64,000 bases of DNA from NCBI GenBank assembly GCA_013396995.1, contig VWZP01005682.1:62001-126000 (forward strand). The letters run 5' to 3'. This DNA comes from Dicaeum eximium. Lineage: Eukaryota; Chordata; Aves; Passeriformes; Dicaeidae. The notes under the pieces were generated by a model. The model was not told where the DNA came from, ran no database searches, and was given only the letters and a program-made list of their open reading frames with translations. This document shows positions 12,471 through 25,742 of this stretch, piece after piece (the first letter of the stretch is position 1; each line of letters starts with the position of its first letter). The position numbers and the translations under genes were made by a program.

Positions 12471-15198
12471 GTGACTGTAAAATCATGATGTCTTTATTGC
12501 AAAATGATCTTTAAAACATGAAGCATTAGGATGGAGACTGAAATCATTAGTATCAAATTGTTCTGCTTTTGCCCTGTCACACTGATACTTCAAAGTAAAT
12601 TTGTCCTGTGGGCGTTTGTAGGATTTCATGAGGATAACTTGTCTTTTCAAACCTTATTCAGGAGGGCAAAAAAGCCTCCAGATGTTTTCTTAATGAAAAA
12701 CGGCTAAGGTTTCTTCCTGCCTAATTCTGAAGCCGTCCTTTAATATTTAAATTCCAAACCCACTAACACTCAGTGTGGTGAACAGTCAACAGGATTGTTC
12801 AGAAGCGGTGCAGGCAAATGTCCCCACACCTTGGTCCCACCCAAGGCTGCTGTGATCACTGAGGCATGGAAGGGGGGAATGCTGTGGTGCCAAGGGGGGA
12901 ATGCTGTGGTGCCCATCCCTCCCTCTGCCTGCAGAAAGGGAGTGAAGGTGTCTCTGCTCTCAGGTGTCAGTGTCTGCTGGCAGGGGACGCATTTCTCTGC
13001 TGCTTTGAGGTGCCAGACACCTAGCACAGGGAGCCCACAGCCATGCCACAGCTCTCTTGGGTACAAGCACAGCAGAAATAGATGGCACCATGCCCTGTGT
13101 GGCTGCTGGGTTTGTAAAGGGTCTGGTTCTCCAGAACTGCCCTATCTTCTCTGTCCCACAGCCTATATCATCACTAGGATAACAAGGGTCCTGTCCCTCC
13201 ATCCTCTTTCAGACTGGGCTGCATCACAAAATCATGTTTCCTCTTCTGACAGAAAGTCCAAAAGTGTTTTAGCAGTCTTGGTGAGTGCACTCTGTTTTGT
13301 GGGGACACACCAGGAGCAGCCTTCCTCCATCAACAGCTCCACTGGAGCAACTTTCTCACTCTCCTTCAACTTGTCACTCCCAGATCTTTCATTTCCTTGA
13401 ATACACATTTTGTGGATCATTAACATCCTTGCAGATGCCTATGGTTGCCCTGTTTTGACCCAATCCACAAGTACCAGGAGGGAAGTTTTCTTCACTTTTT
13501 TTTTCTAGCCTAGCTATTTAGCAAAAAAACTGCTACTGACAAATGTGTTTATTTGCTTTTTCACTCCCTCTTTTTTTTCCCTGCCAGTTCTCCCAAATGA
13601 CCTTGGGATATGCTAGGCAGTTTCCAAACAATTTTGATCAAATGAAAGTGGCTTCAAATGCTACAAATACAGCAATGAATTAAATATGTCTGGAATTATT
13701 CCCTGGCACAGAACAGTTCTTTCTTGCCCATGTAATTCCACAACTTTTTCCCAACACTGTGTATTTGGAATGGTCCTGTGCTTGACTCTTATATCATGTC
13801 CAGGAATTGCTGGATGAGTGAGTGCTGGTCAGCACAGGTCAGAATGGGGTAAGTGGCCACCACCATCTTGTGCTTGTGTACATATGACAGTGTGTCCATA
13901 GCCACATCTTCTTTTCTCAGATGGAGTATCCAATGGGTATGGCTGAAAATCAAACAGAGATGAAAGCCAGAAAGCAGAGATCCAGGAACCTACACCAAGT
14001 AATCTCCTGACATTGGAGAGCCTGGACACAGCCTCACAACAAACTTGATTTCATCAGCTCAGGAATGAGTTGGTGGTGATCCTGAATGGGGATGCTCCAG
14101 GTCTGTGTGGCTGGCCTGACCCAGGGCCATTTCCTTGGACAGCACTGCCCATGACTGCTTTAGAAAATGTGTGGGAAAGTGCTGCTCCCAGGCCCAACAT
14201 CAAAAGTTTAACGAGGTCACTGGCTGTGTGCTGGGCCAAGGAGCCACCTCACCATCCCCTCTGTCACACGGTCTGGGACCCAGCCCTGGAGGGTGGGATA
14301 GAGGTCACAGAATGTGCTTTTCAGAAGCAATGATGCAGCTGGTCCTGATCTAAATGGAAAGAGCCTCTAATGGGCTGTAACTCCACCAGCCAGAGTAGGA
14401 AGTGCCTGTGGTCCCCAAAAAGTGCAGCCCAAAAGAACTGCACAAAGCTGTCAGAGGGATCCGGTTTTGAAGTGTCTAAACTACAGAGGACATCCCACGT
14501 GCAAAGCTGGGGACCACAGCAAGGCACCAGCTGCGGGGCAGCAAGACACAAGTACTCTTTAACTCTTCCTCAGGATTCCACAAGTTCATGTCTGGCTCCA
14601 CAATCACATTTTCGAAGTCCACATGAGCAATTTCAGGTTTTGAGAAGTTGCTTTCTGCAGGGTTTCAGGGAACCACCCCCTTCCCCCTCCCTTTTGCATA
14701 GGTCTAGGACACACAGAAATAAACACCTCTAGCCTTAGTGTCACAAGTGAAGTCCAGTGAAGGAGAGACACACACTATGGCTCTGAAGCAACTATTGAGT
14801 ATGACTAGTGCCTAGTTTTATGGTAAACAAGTCCATTAGCATTTAAATTGATTCTTAAATATTTTCGTAGAAATTCACAGCAATATACGCCTTAAATCCA
14901 GGACTGGTGATATTGTGATTTTTATGTCCAATTTTAGATTTAGTTTTCAGTCTGATAGATTGTAATTATAAGGCCATGAAATTTCAGAAAGCTGCTTTAA
15001 AATGCACAGATTTGTATTTTGCCTTTAATGAGTAAAAGAAAGCAAGGAATCAAGCATTATTTTACACATCCCTGTTCAAAACTGTTGCCAAATCCTGATA
15101 TTTTCGGACATAACTCATGCAGTCTAGTTACAAATCTAGCACCTGGACAGTCCTGTAAACTGAATGGCATAGATGTCTGTCAGTGAATACCTGTATTC
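12471..15198. other. unique non-coding DNA
   Basis: No recognisable gene. The plus-strand frame at 12795-13400 (201 residues) spans a tandem duplication and GC-richer DNA and has no recognised domain. Overlapping frames on the other strand (12770-13066, 12960-13202) argue that it is compositional. The interval 14730-15190 is AT-rich and shows nothing specific. Confidence 0.5.
12870..12913. repeat. perfect 22-bp tandem duplication
   Basis: Two identical 22-bp units, each beginning AAGGGGGGAATGC and ending TGGTGCC, lie head to tail (12870-12891 and 12892-12913). The lack of divergence suggests a recent slippage or minisatellite birth, and copy number may vary between individuals. Confidence 0.9.
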
Positions 15199-15290
15199 AC
15201 AGAGTCATAGAGTCATTAGGGTTGGAAATGACCTCCAAGATCATCAAGTCCAACATTTGGCTGAACACCACCATGTCAACTAAACCACTT
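15199..15290 (-). mobile_element. CR1 LINE 3'-end fragment
   Basis: The plus strand reads GAGTCATAGAGTCATTAGGG, then TTGGAAATGACCTCCAAGAT, then CATCAAGTCCAAC, and soon after ACCACCATGTCAACTAAACC. This is the reverse complement of a CR1 3' end (tail first, then the standard block), so the element lies on the minus strand. Similarity is lost after about 15290. Confidence 0.85.
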
Positions 15291-16159
15291 TGTTCTGAAC
15301 TTGGTATAAAATACAGGTGAAAAGGCTTGATTGGCCTCCGTGCAGCTTCTGAACACTTCCAATAGGGCTCAGCCATCAGGATGCTCTCCTTTTGACAGCA
15401 CCTGCTCCACCAGTGCCTCTGGGGGCAGGCTGAATATTGCAGGAGGTAAGCCACACTCAAAATATGCTGATATTGATGCTGTGTGGACATAAGCAATAGT
15501 CTTTGCCTGTCTCAGCTGTGTACTTCAGGCCATTAGTTTCTCAGATAAATTTCTCCACCCACTCTGGAAGCATTTAAAAAAAAGTTTCTCATGGGTACAA
15601 AAAGGCAAAACTCAGCATAAGCCAAACCTGTGTGGCTTTTCAGTGACCTTTGTGATTGGGAGTATGTTTTCGGTACATTTGTTTGATCCCGGTAGTTAAT
15701 GTCACCCCATGTAAATCCTTAAGAGTTCTGTGATTTTGAGAGGTGGGATTTCTCCAGATGTGGTTTCCATGGCTGAGAACTCTGCTGCCACTTAGCTCGG
15801 TCATGACTGAAATGTGAGAATCTTCAGAGACCAACAAGTTAACAAAAGGACACTTAGCAATATTGCTCCTCTGCTTGAATCTGTATTTAATTACCTTGAG
15901 GAAGATATAAAGGCTGCTTTTTCAGGTGTGAGCTGCTACAAGACCCTGGGGGAAAGGAAAGAAACTATTTAGGGAAGGAAGCACTTGTGCTATTACAGCC
16001 ACAGAAGGCTGACTCCACTCAGTCCTGCCCTGTTGACAAGTGCTGATAATGTTTTATATTAAACACCCCTTCTCAGGCTTCTTCAGGAGCTCTAACTTGG
16101 AAACAATTTAGGTGATGAAGTACCACAACACTGAAAATCCCACATCTTTGGTATTGCAG

Positions 16160-16198
16160 AAAAAAAAACCCCAAACAAACAAACAAGCAAAAAAAAAA
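16160..16198. repeat. A-rich (AAAC)n low-complexity tract
   Basis: A9, then a C-interrupted AAACAAACAAAC stretch, then a second run of ten A (16189-16198). Confidence 0.85.
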
Positions 16199-16923
16199 GC
16201 TTTAAAAATATCCTGGTTGAGTATTAATGAAGACCTCTGGTTCTGGTGTGAAAAAGGCTAAGTCAAGCTCTACATGTTTCTTATCCATGTAACAAGCAGT
16301 GCTGCGGGGAATGTAAGGGTAGAAAGAAATTACTGTCACCAAAATTTTAATTTTACTGAGCTAAATCTTCAATACAAAGGGTGTGTTTCTCTTCACCCAT
16401 AAAAGTTTGACTATGAACTGAATGTCAACAGTTCAGCAGAGTTCATTTCACTAAGTGCTAAATTCACTTCTTTGCCAAGGACATGAATCTGTTGATTAAA
16501 ACATCAGGCTACTTACACTGTGTTTGATACTGTATCAAAGGAGACACTGCACAGCCAAGGCACGCACATTTCCCCTCTCACACTTCTTTTACAAAACACA
16601 CTGTACTTGGAAAAATCACAGTTCAAAATTTTAGAAAGTCATGTGCAGAAACAAGATGAAATCAAAAACTTACAATCAAATCATCTTGATGTGACTTAAA
16701 CTCAAAGTTACACCCAGGTGTTCCAGGCCATTCGATACAATCTGTGTCTCTGACCCTTTAAAAAGGAGCTGATCCAAATGGGCCTGTGAATCTTGCATCT
16801 TTGACTATCTATACAGTTTATTATAAAATATAATCCATTTATTTCCATGAACTAATCCAAACTCCACTACAGTCAACAGAAAACTCACCACTGACTTCAA
16901 AACAAAAACCTATCAGATTACTC

Positions 16924-16973
16924 AAAAAAAAAAAAAAGAAAAAACGTCAAACAAAAGAAAACAAAACAAAATC
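16924..16973. repeat. poly(A) and A-rich tract
   Basis: Fourteen A (16924-16937) continue into AAAGAAAACAAAACAAAA-type sequence. No polyadenylation signal sits just upstream. Confidence 0.85.
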
Positions 16974-19900
16974 AAACTCATGATGGATTGCTCTGTCTCC
17001 ACAGCGCATAAAGTGGCTCCAGTTTTAATGCTCACACTTCAGCTTTAACTCCCAAGCCTGTCTGTTTTGAGCTCGCTGCAGAATGTCATATTTATTTAAC
17101 CATTTTTCATAGGTGTTCCAGGGCAATAATGTAAAAAACCACCCAAGTTCAGGTTCATGCAAAACTGACACCACAATTCTGGTTCTGTGCCCAGGGCTTC
17201 ATGCAGACTGGTGCAGGGACCAAGAGGAGCCCTCCACGGTTTTAATCAAGGTCAGGTTAGACCCTTCACTTTGAGTATTCTTTTGTCAAATGGTTCCTGA
17301 GGTCTTTCACTGCTAACTTTTCCCTCATCCAGAGATGTTTGACACTGGTTGAACAAGGCTTCCTTCTCTTACAGCCCCATGAGAGGCCTGGGAAACAATT
17401 AAATGTGTCAGAAGGAAAACTTGTGGAGGTGCTTGCACACCCCAAACTAAGATGAAGCAGTCCCCTTCCTAAATGTAGCCAGAGTGATTTGACCATAAAA
17501 GAGCTGCTATTATCTACCTAAATGATCTTGCTAATATCTCTTTCTTTCAGTGACTACATCCTTTTATATCTTATATAGCTGGTGAACCAAACACATAAAC
17601 CTTTTCTCCTGATAGCCCATTAGGTATGCTTTTGAGGTACAACCTCAGTAATTACTTCCTTCCAATGTAATTGTATTTTAATTACACATTTAAGGCCAAA
17701 TTCTTTCCTCATCTATCCCAACTAAAACTCTCTGAAACCTTATTAATTTTAATTAAGTAGGAGTTGATGCAAAATTTCTAAGTGCTCAATTTTGCATTAA
17801 AAGTTTCAAATCCATTTAAACATGGATTTAATTTCTACAAGCTCTTCAATTGGTAATGTGCTCCTGTGTTTAGTCTTTCAGAGCAATAACATGAAATATA
17901 TGAAACATAAAGTCCTTTCCAACAGATGATATTAGGACATAGCTCACCTTTAAATATTTCCTCATTTGCTGCAGCTACCTGAGGGAGGTTTGCTACAGAC
18001 TCTAACAGGACTTGTCTCCCATTAACATCAGTAGCAGTGCTACTCCAAAGGGATGAACTGCAGCTGGAGATAAACTGTCCCTTTCTATGGAACAGAGTTG
18101 GTGCCATCAGCCAGTGCAGTGGACACAGAAAGACAGCCTGGGAATGAAGCAGGCAAACTGCCAAAAGGGACTTGGGGCACTGAGAGCTCAAAAAGCCTGT
18201 TGGAAGTGTTCATGAGAACAGGGAATTGATACATGGAGTTGGCCATGAAAGAGGGTGAGAAAACATAGAAATAAAACTTTTCACTGTCTCACTGAACAAA
18301 AAGGACAAGAAGTGACTTGAGAGAGTCACTTATTATTTTCAAAATAATACTTGGAACAATTGAACCATCAAGAAAGTTATTTGAAGACTTGACCTGGACA
18401 GAATAAGACCGTAGAGGGACTCAGTAATTGTGCTTAAAACCAAAAATAAAATTTTGAGGCAATTGAGCCTTATGTTTCAGATATAAGATCTCTGACACTA
18501 TGAATACCTTTGCAGACATAATGGAGCCCCTAATTAAAAACAAGAGCTGCTTGTGGGATTCCAGAGTGCAAGTGAAATTATTGAGAGAAACGGATCCAGC
18601 CCTGGAGAGATCAGCCAGCATCACAAAGAGGTCACTGCTGAGCTCTCAGACAAGTGTAACACATGTCACTGGGCCTCCAAAGCTCTCAGGTGAGGACAGG
18701 GTAGTGCCCAGCATGTCTCTGGAATACAGCAAGCTGGGTATGCTGCAGAGTGCCGCACAGAAAGGCTGTTTGCAGAACCTTTACAGCCCAGAAGGGAGGC
18801 TCTGGCAACCACTATAGCCTACTGCCCACAGTGGGATGTGCCTGTGCTGACTCCCAATTTCTCTTAAGCAGCCACCCAGGAGCTTAAGGAGCTCCAGCAA
18901 AGGTCTGACATTCTTTACACAACACATTGAACACGTGGGAGACAGGCTTGCCTGAGCAGAGCCACAGAGCACATCCTCTGGCCAAGCATGACTGCCCACA
19001 GCAAGTCAGACAGGGAAGAAGTGAGCTGGCAGGGAGATAGCCCAGCCAAATCCCTGGTGGGAGCAGGGGGTGGGGGGATCAAACAGCGTGGACAGGTCTG
19101 TTTGCTTTCAATAACAGGAACGTGTACAGCCACCCCAGCTCATTGCCCCAGCTCCACAGAGACCAGCTTCCTCAGAGCAGCTTTCTGGGCTTTTGGGAGC
19201 AATAAGTGCAGAGAGGGGTGAGGTTACAGGCTCTGATGTGAAAGAAAACAGTGGGGAAAAGTTATTTGAGTCTGAATAATGGAAGAAAAGTCTGCCTAAG
19301 AGAAATTCCTGGGAGAGAAATTAAAAAAAGCAGGAGACAGAGCTGGATGTGAGTAAGACAGAAACCATTACAGTCATGTTGGACATGACATGCTGCATGA
19401 AATAGTGTGTGACAACAGGTCGGAGGCTTGGTGTGAGTTTCAGGGCTATATCTGTAATTGCCAATTGTGCACAGAGTCCCATGACACAGAGGAAAGCGGG
19501 ATCATACGGATGTCTGTCTGACCCTTCCGTACCCTCTCCACTTTCAAGCTCAAATGCAGAGAGAATGTGACACTCCCTGGCCCAGAGGGCAGGGCAGCCT
19601 CTGCACCAGCTTCACATGAATCCTCAATGTCAAAATCACTAGGATTGTAATTTCTAAAGCTTTATAGACAGATATGGGGCACAGGAAGCCTGAGAGATTA
19701 GACTGAAGGCAGAGAAACCCCTGGAAATGTTTGTTGTGCCTGGTGTCATTTATTGTTATAACCCATGGCATCGGCCAGATGTTACAAGCCCAGCAGTGTG
19801 AAAGAGCCCCAGCACCTGATGCCACCCTCAAGCCCAGGAGGAGGTTACAAAGGCATTCAGCTTGTAAGCTCTTGAACAGAGTCAGGAGACTGCTCTGAGA

Positions 19901-20993
19901 CTGTACATCACCTGCCACACCAGATCACCACAGCCTCAAAAAATCATTTCTTTTCCTCAGAAAGGGGCAGCCAGTTGCAGTCATGCCAGGAGAGAACAGC
20001 ACCAGATGCTACTGGTAGAGCAAAGCCAAAACTGAAAGATCTCCCAACATGAAACAGCAGAGCTGCAGATGAGTCAGGAGAGAACTGGAGGTCAAAAGAG
20101 TGCAGGGTGACCCAGGGGCTCTCCTGACTTAGTGGACTGTGAACAATTAAATAGGTATATTTAATCATTGCTTGTTTCATGTAAATGTTTGCTGTTAGTG
20201 TGTGTTGTTTGTGCAATGAAGGTATAAAGAAAGGAGGATGCTCTGGCACAAGACACCTGGACCTATCCCTGTTATACATCTTACCTACTGACACTGCTGA
20301 AAGCTGGTCCCTGGAAGGTACTCTGTCTGATGGCTGAGAAGCATAGCTACAGCATCATCCACACCTGTATTGCCTCTGAAAAGAGCTGTTTTCCAATAAA
20401 GAGGTTTTTTTCATTTTTACAAGCAACGAAGGGCTTTTTCACTCTTGCTCAGCATGTGTTACCTGACATGCCAGGCATTCCCAGCAGCTATGAGGAGAGT
20501 CAGGCAGTGAGAAACTGCTCTGTGTACTGAGCTGAACTTGCTTTCTCGTTTTTCCAGGTCTTGGCAGACAGGTAAATTTTTTAAAGGTACTTGTTTCTAA
20601 ATACAACATGTAACTCGTTTTGCTGCAGTCTATCCATCTCGTGTTCTGTGCTTGTGGGTACAGAGTTACCAGTACCAGTTAACGTGACTGAGAATTAAAA
20701 AGGAAATGCATGCTTTTCTATCAGAGACAACACGGTTGAAGATAAAAGATTTCAAGGTATTCTGCAGTTTTAAAGCTTTCTGTTTCTTGCCTGCTTAAAT
20801 AAAGGGAAGTGGAGGTAAACGATACATTTCTGCATGATTGAAAATGCACAAACACAGGGAGAGAGACAAAAAGAGAGAAAGCTAACTGGAAGCAGTTTCC
20901 CAAGCAAGTTGCTTGATCTTGGCCAACAAAACCTGCAGTTTCAAGCCATTTAGGCACTCTGGAAAATTTGCTCTGGATATGAAATGCACTTAC

Positions 20994-21339
20994 TCAGCGC
21001 CCGTCAGCTTTGTGCTGCAGCCAGCCCTGGGGAAAGAGAGGTCTCTCAGTGGCTGCAGCCAGCACTCTGGGCAGCTTCCAGTCCTCCTCTCCTGCCAACA
21101 GTAAATAAAAGCACAATGAAATAAGAACAGTTAATGCTAACGCCCAAAAGCTGATGTTGGAACGAGGAGCGTGAGACCGGAGAATCGCAAGCAGCCTCTC
21201 CTCCCTACTGCAAAGTACTTGCAGCCCAGACACATCCTGAGCCAGGCTGATTTTCTGTGTATTCAGTAGCTCTGAGAGGGTTCTCTCTTCCATTAATTCA
21301 TTCAGCCTTCTCTCAGGCTGTACTACTGATCGATGTTTT
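20994..21339 (-). CDS. candidate exon encoding a C-terminal membrane segment (unrecognised)
   Basis: This minus-strand open frame has exon-like edges. Reading down from 21362, a pyrimidine-rich tract CTCTTCTTCCTGTGTAG ends in AG at 21340, and a GTAAGT donor follows directly at 20993-20988. Between them 346 bp are open. The predicted peptide (first full codon K-H-R-S-V-V) starts with a charged, helical stretch (RRLNELMEERTLSELLNTQK), continues to SREERLLAILRSHAP, and then has a 20-residue hydrophobic helix (ISFWALALTVLISLCFYLLL). A short AGEEDWKLP tail follows before a TGA. That layout fits a coiled-coil, tail-anchored membrane protein. I do not recognise the family, no partner exon was found, and the frame has only a TTG, not an ATG, at its head. 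The stop codon touching the donor is odd. Chance remains possible. Confidence 0.25.
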
Positions 21340-21362
21340 CTACACAGGAAGAAGAGAATCAA

Positions 21363-24186
21363 TATTCACTTTGGTCATGGCCTCTCCAGTCCTCAGCCAT
21401 TCCCTTATGAGTCCTTGTGTTAACCACCCCATGTAAGAGATGGGAATGAGATCAGCAGCTGCCAGCATGGCCCTGTGCCACAGAAATTTCCAAATAATGT
21501 TTTTTCTCTGTCTCTTAGGGACATATAATGCAGCTGATACTCCCGCCCTTTTATTACACCCTTTCTCTGTGCATACAATTCATCTGGCAAATGTATATCA
21601 AAGTAAATGTAAGAGAAAACATTAATATTAAAATCTTACAAATGAGCTCAAAAAACCAAATCAATGTGAAAATTGGTTTGCTGAAGTTTTGTTCCATGCA
21701 CATAATGTAAGTTAGTATTTAGTAATATGCAGAAATTACAGATGAGACTTAAGCCATCTAAGACTTTATGTTAGTTTTTCCCTCTGCAAAATTAAAATCT
21801 CTTTGGAGGAAGCGTGGCATGAAAGAACTAAGAATTGTGATGACAAGATGGTCAGTATTATTGACATTTTTCCTTCCATATTTTAATTTGACAGAACTAG
21901 GTAAACACCTTTCCTAAAAGAATGAACCCAAATTGAATTCAGTTGAGTTACTGAGCGAAAGAATGAATTATTTTCTTAATTTCCCTTAGGAAAGAAAGGT
22001 CTCTGCATTACTCGTACATGCCTTCAAATTAAAATGGTGTGAAGAAATACAAGTTACTCAGCAATGAAATGCTGTGGATTAAATGGAAGGCAAATGTTAA
22101 AAATCCTCCTCTGAGCAGCCAAGAAGAAAATTCCTTCATGATACATGTAGGTGACATAATCTTGGGACAGCCTTTCCGTAGGTGTGGGGCTTCTTTGCAT
22201 GTTCCCCAGGAGAAATGTGCACATCGTTCATCAAAATGGCTGGAGATTTATGTCCTTGTTTCCTTAGAAATATGAATCTTTGTCTATTCATTGATTTTCA
22301 GTCTAGAATTAAACTTTACAATCATGTCGTTCATCAGTCCTTATAGGCTTGCCACAGACTTTCAAGCTCTTTTCTTAAGTTCCTATTTTCTAGCTGAATT
22401 GGAGCATGTCTTCTGCAATTAAAAAAAAAAAAANTCAAGCATTGATTTAAATACATCAGGTGTTAGAAAACTGTCAGACAGAATCTGATTCCTGGTCTGA
22501 GTTATCTCGTGGTTTTCCTCATGTGGTTAATCGGTCCCTGGGCATCTGTGAACTCTCTGGTACAATCATGAAATGTGATTGAGGAAATTAGGTTCTTGGT
22601 CTCTACATAGCAAGTGATGCGTGTAAAACATCCTTGAAAACCTATATTTCCACTGAAAGAAGTTAGAGAATCGATAAATTTTAAAAATTGCTTACCTAGT
22701 ATTTAAAAGTGCCAGGACTAGACGCTTCAGAGTGATGCAAGCAGTTTCACATTCCACAGTTATGAAGTAATGTGTCAGAAAGGAATATTGTTCCTACCCC
22801 AACCTTTCATGAAGCTTGTTTATGCCTTGAAGCCCAAGTTTATTTCACTTACTTTTTGAGACAACTTTTATTCTGTGCTGTAAATCAGGGTGGCTTATTG
22901 GAAGACACTAGATTAGGGGTCTGTTTTCTAAACCCCAGCACTGACAGTATCTGATATCCCTTTCTTCAGCATTATCCTTCAAAAAATTACATATTCCAGC
23001 CCACAGTCATGTGCAAGCTGAAAACATCACATAAATATATAGTTTCATAGGTACAACAAAGTTACTATATGCCAAAAGAAGTCAGTGTTTGCCCAGTTTT
23101 CATACTGATATCCCAGCCTTACCTGGTAAATCAAAGATGGGATGTGTCATGCTGGAAGATGCCTCCACAGGCACTGGGGAGAAGAAGCTGAGCTGTGCCA
23201 CAGTTTTAAATCCACCTTGGTGGAATTATAATCAGATATCTGTGTGGAGACCTCAATAACTTCCCTTCTCCTCCTTTTCCTGAGGTCCAGTCACTTTTGG
23301 TTTTGATCTTTGTGCTGGCATGGTGTCACTGCTGGTTGCGAGACACCTCTCTCTTCATGTCCTGAGTCCTGATGACATTATTAGGCATGCTGGTGAGGCC
23401 CAGGCCCAGCCTTTGGGAGGGAAACAAAAATTAGAAGTAAAATAGATTTTGAAGTAGGAAGCACTTTTCCCATGTTGAAGAGTCACAACAGTTCCAAAAT
23501 GAGAAGGCATATTTTTAGTGATTAGCTCCAGTTAATCCTAAGAATGCTTTAGGCTTTGTAATAAGTCAAACACAATATCCTCTCCTCCATGGAGAAGTGA
23601 GACGTGGGGTTTCAGAGCGGAAGAACAAAAGGATTACAAATGAGGTATTTGCAATAACTCCTCCACAGCGGCTATACACGCTACATAATATTTCCCCCTA
23701 AAACAGAAAGCTGCCTAGAATAAAAGGAAGAAAATGACATTAGGAGAAAGAAGTCATATCTACAAACTGCACGTAAATCAGAAGTTCATTAGGGGAGTAT
23801 GCAGAGAAGCTTTTGGAATGTAATTTTGCTACCAACTAGTTTTCACAAGAGTGAAGCACGGCTTTCAAAAGCATCGTTGCTCTAAGTAATTCAAATTACC
23901 TGCTCTACCTGATACTATCTCTTCTCATAGAGATTACAAAGCACTTAAATTTTTTACCCACTTTGTTACAGAAATCCCTGAGGAAGATTTCAATCCATTT
24001 GCAAGCATTGCTGTGAGAAGAAAAGATACCAGAAGTTTTCAAAATTACCTCCAGCACATCTAGAGTTAAAAGCTTCTTACAAATATTGTCTCTGTATCAT
24101 GAAGTTCTTTGTTCAGAAATTTACCACTGGGTCACACAAAAAAAACCCACTCTGGACCAAAACTCAGTCTGCAAGAGTTCAGCTTG
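21363..24186. other. unique non-coding DNA, AT-rich
   Basis: No gene is recognised. The sequence is AT-rich and low in repeats, with scattered homeodomain-type TAAT cores. Nothing in it can be named from sequence alone. Confidence 0.5.
22421..22434. other. poly(A) run ending in an ambiguous base
   Basis: Thirteen A (22421-22433) are followed by the only N of the window (22434). The N probably marks an uncertain homopolymer length in the assembly rather than biology. Confidence 0.9.
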
Positions 24187-24271
24187 TAAAAGACAACAAT
24201 TGTTGTCTTTTAACACACAACAAAGCACAAAACAAAGCTAAAACTTTGTTTTAGCACCACAAAGTGCTTTG
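24187..24271. repeat. cluster of palindromes and short hairpins
   Basis: A perfect 26-bp palindrome with no spacer covers 24187-24212 (half-site TAAAAGACAACAA). Within 60 bp follow a hairpin with 8-bp arms and a 3-nt loop (24237-24255, GCTAAAAC / GTTTTAGC) and a palindrome-like ACAAAG-TG-CTTTGT (24258-24271). The words ACAAAG and CTTTGT recur through the cluster. It may be a relic of a palindromic DNA transposon or a cruciform-prone site. I cannot assign a family. Confidence 0.8.
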
Positions 24272-25698
24272 TCCCCTTCTTTTTTCTAGCACTGAAATAG
24301 AAAAGATCCTATGTGTTCTACTGTTTCCAAGCGTAAGTGTACTCCTATGATTCAGAATATTACTTTAATTTTAAAATGTAAAGGTGTGGGTTTATAGATG
24401 AGATTGCTGACGATGTTTGAAGCGTCAGATAATCTCTGCCACGCTGGTGGCCATAGATGGCTCAGCTGTCATTCAGAGCCATGCACCCTCTCCTAAGACA
24501 TCTCCTATTTTGCAGCAGTCCAAAGCCTTGCTTTTATTTAGGCTAGCCTGCCTCTGGCACCCACAGGGTGTGTTACAGCACGGGTCATTAGGGAAGGTAG
24601 CGCTCGGTTTCTGTCTCTCCCACTAGCAAGCAAGACCCACACTTTGTACTGACATCTTATCCCTCTCACAGCCCAGAGGGGAATTCAGGATAGTGGCTGT
24701 GTTTTATTCTGGCTTGCCATGGAGCTGCACCAGACTCGCCTGCTTGCAGAGTTTTCCAGCAAAGCAAGGCTGCTCCTCAGGGGAGCTGAAAGGGCGCTGG
24801 ATTGGGGCAGGTGAGAGCTGGCCCAGCCTCAAACAAAATCATTTCTAGCTGGGGTTTTGTACTGACATACAAGGGGTCACTGTGTCCTGCTTTGTGTGCT
24901 GAAGTTTCAGCATCTCCAAATGAAAAAAAAATTTAAAAAGAAGATGCAGAGGAGGAAGACTGTGTGGAATAAAAAGGCCCAAGGAATGAAACTTCTGTAA
25001 GTGCTACTGCCTGCTGTGCTTTGAAACCCACAGGTGAAAATCCAGGACTCTTTGAACCAGGAAAGCTTTGCCTTCAGCTTTGGTGTACCTAGACTTCCAG
25101 GTAAGGTCACTGCTTTGCTGTCTTTAAGGTCCTGTAGCTCGACATGCTTGCAAATTTCCTGCAGGTCACAGCAGCTGCATGAGGAACACCATCCTGAATG
25201 GAGCAGGAGGGAAGGGGCAGCAGGGAGGTTGCCAGAAAATGATCTAGTGGAAGGTGTCCCACCCATGGAACCAGATGATGTCCCTGGGTGTTGGAATCAG
25301 ATAATCTTTAAAAGCCATTCTACCCTTCTATAAAAAGACACCATTATGGTAAAGTGGGCAAATGTGTGTATTATTGTGTCTGGCTGCTTCCTGTCCTACC
25401 TGCGTCTTGCTGCCTGCCTGAACACACAGCTAAATCAAAACTGACTATCCAACTGGCCAGCAGCAGAGCAGCAGAAAAGGTGACATAATCAGGGTCTCCT
25501 GGTGGCTGGCAGTCAATTGAGAGAACAACTTGCTCACCAGCTTCTTTGGGGCTGGTACACGCCACACTCTCACAACCCAAAACATGGCCTTTAGAAAGAC
25601 CTGGAGCTTCTGCAAATCGCTGTGTTGTATCAAAAACTGAGGGAATCACAGAGCTAGAGGGGCAGATACATAAATGCTTTAAGATACAGCATCCATGG

Positions 25699-25742
25699 AA
25701 AAAAAAAAAAAAAACCAAAAAAAAGAGAAAAAAAAAGAAAGC
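25699..25742. repeat. poly(A) and purine-rich tract
   Basis: Sixteen A (25699-25714) are followed by further A and GA runs up to about 25742. Confidence 0.9.

Larger units (their letters stand above)
15291..20993. other. unique non-coding DNA with A-rich tracts
   Basis: No gene is recognised in this 5.7-kb stretch. A-rich simple sequence is listed separately. AT-rich intervals (16600-16920, 17520-17830) contain short inverted repeats such as TGTAATT / AATTACA near 17668 and AAGTGACT / AGTCACTT at 18310-18331. Frames such as 17835-18191 and 19550-19918 on the minus strand show no family signature. Confidence 0.5.

Noticed and set aside
12795..13400. 201-residue plus-strand frame as a gene
   Set aside because: It runs through a 22-bp tandem duplication, and antisense frames are open over the same bases. 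No family signal.
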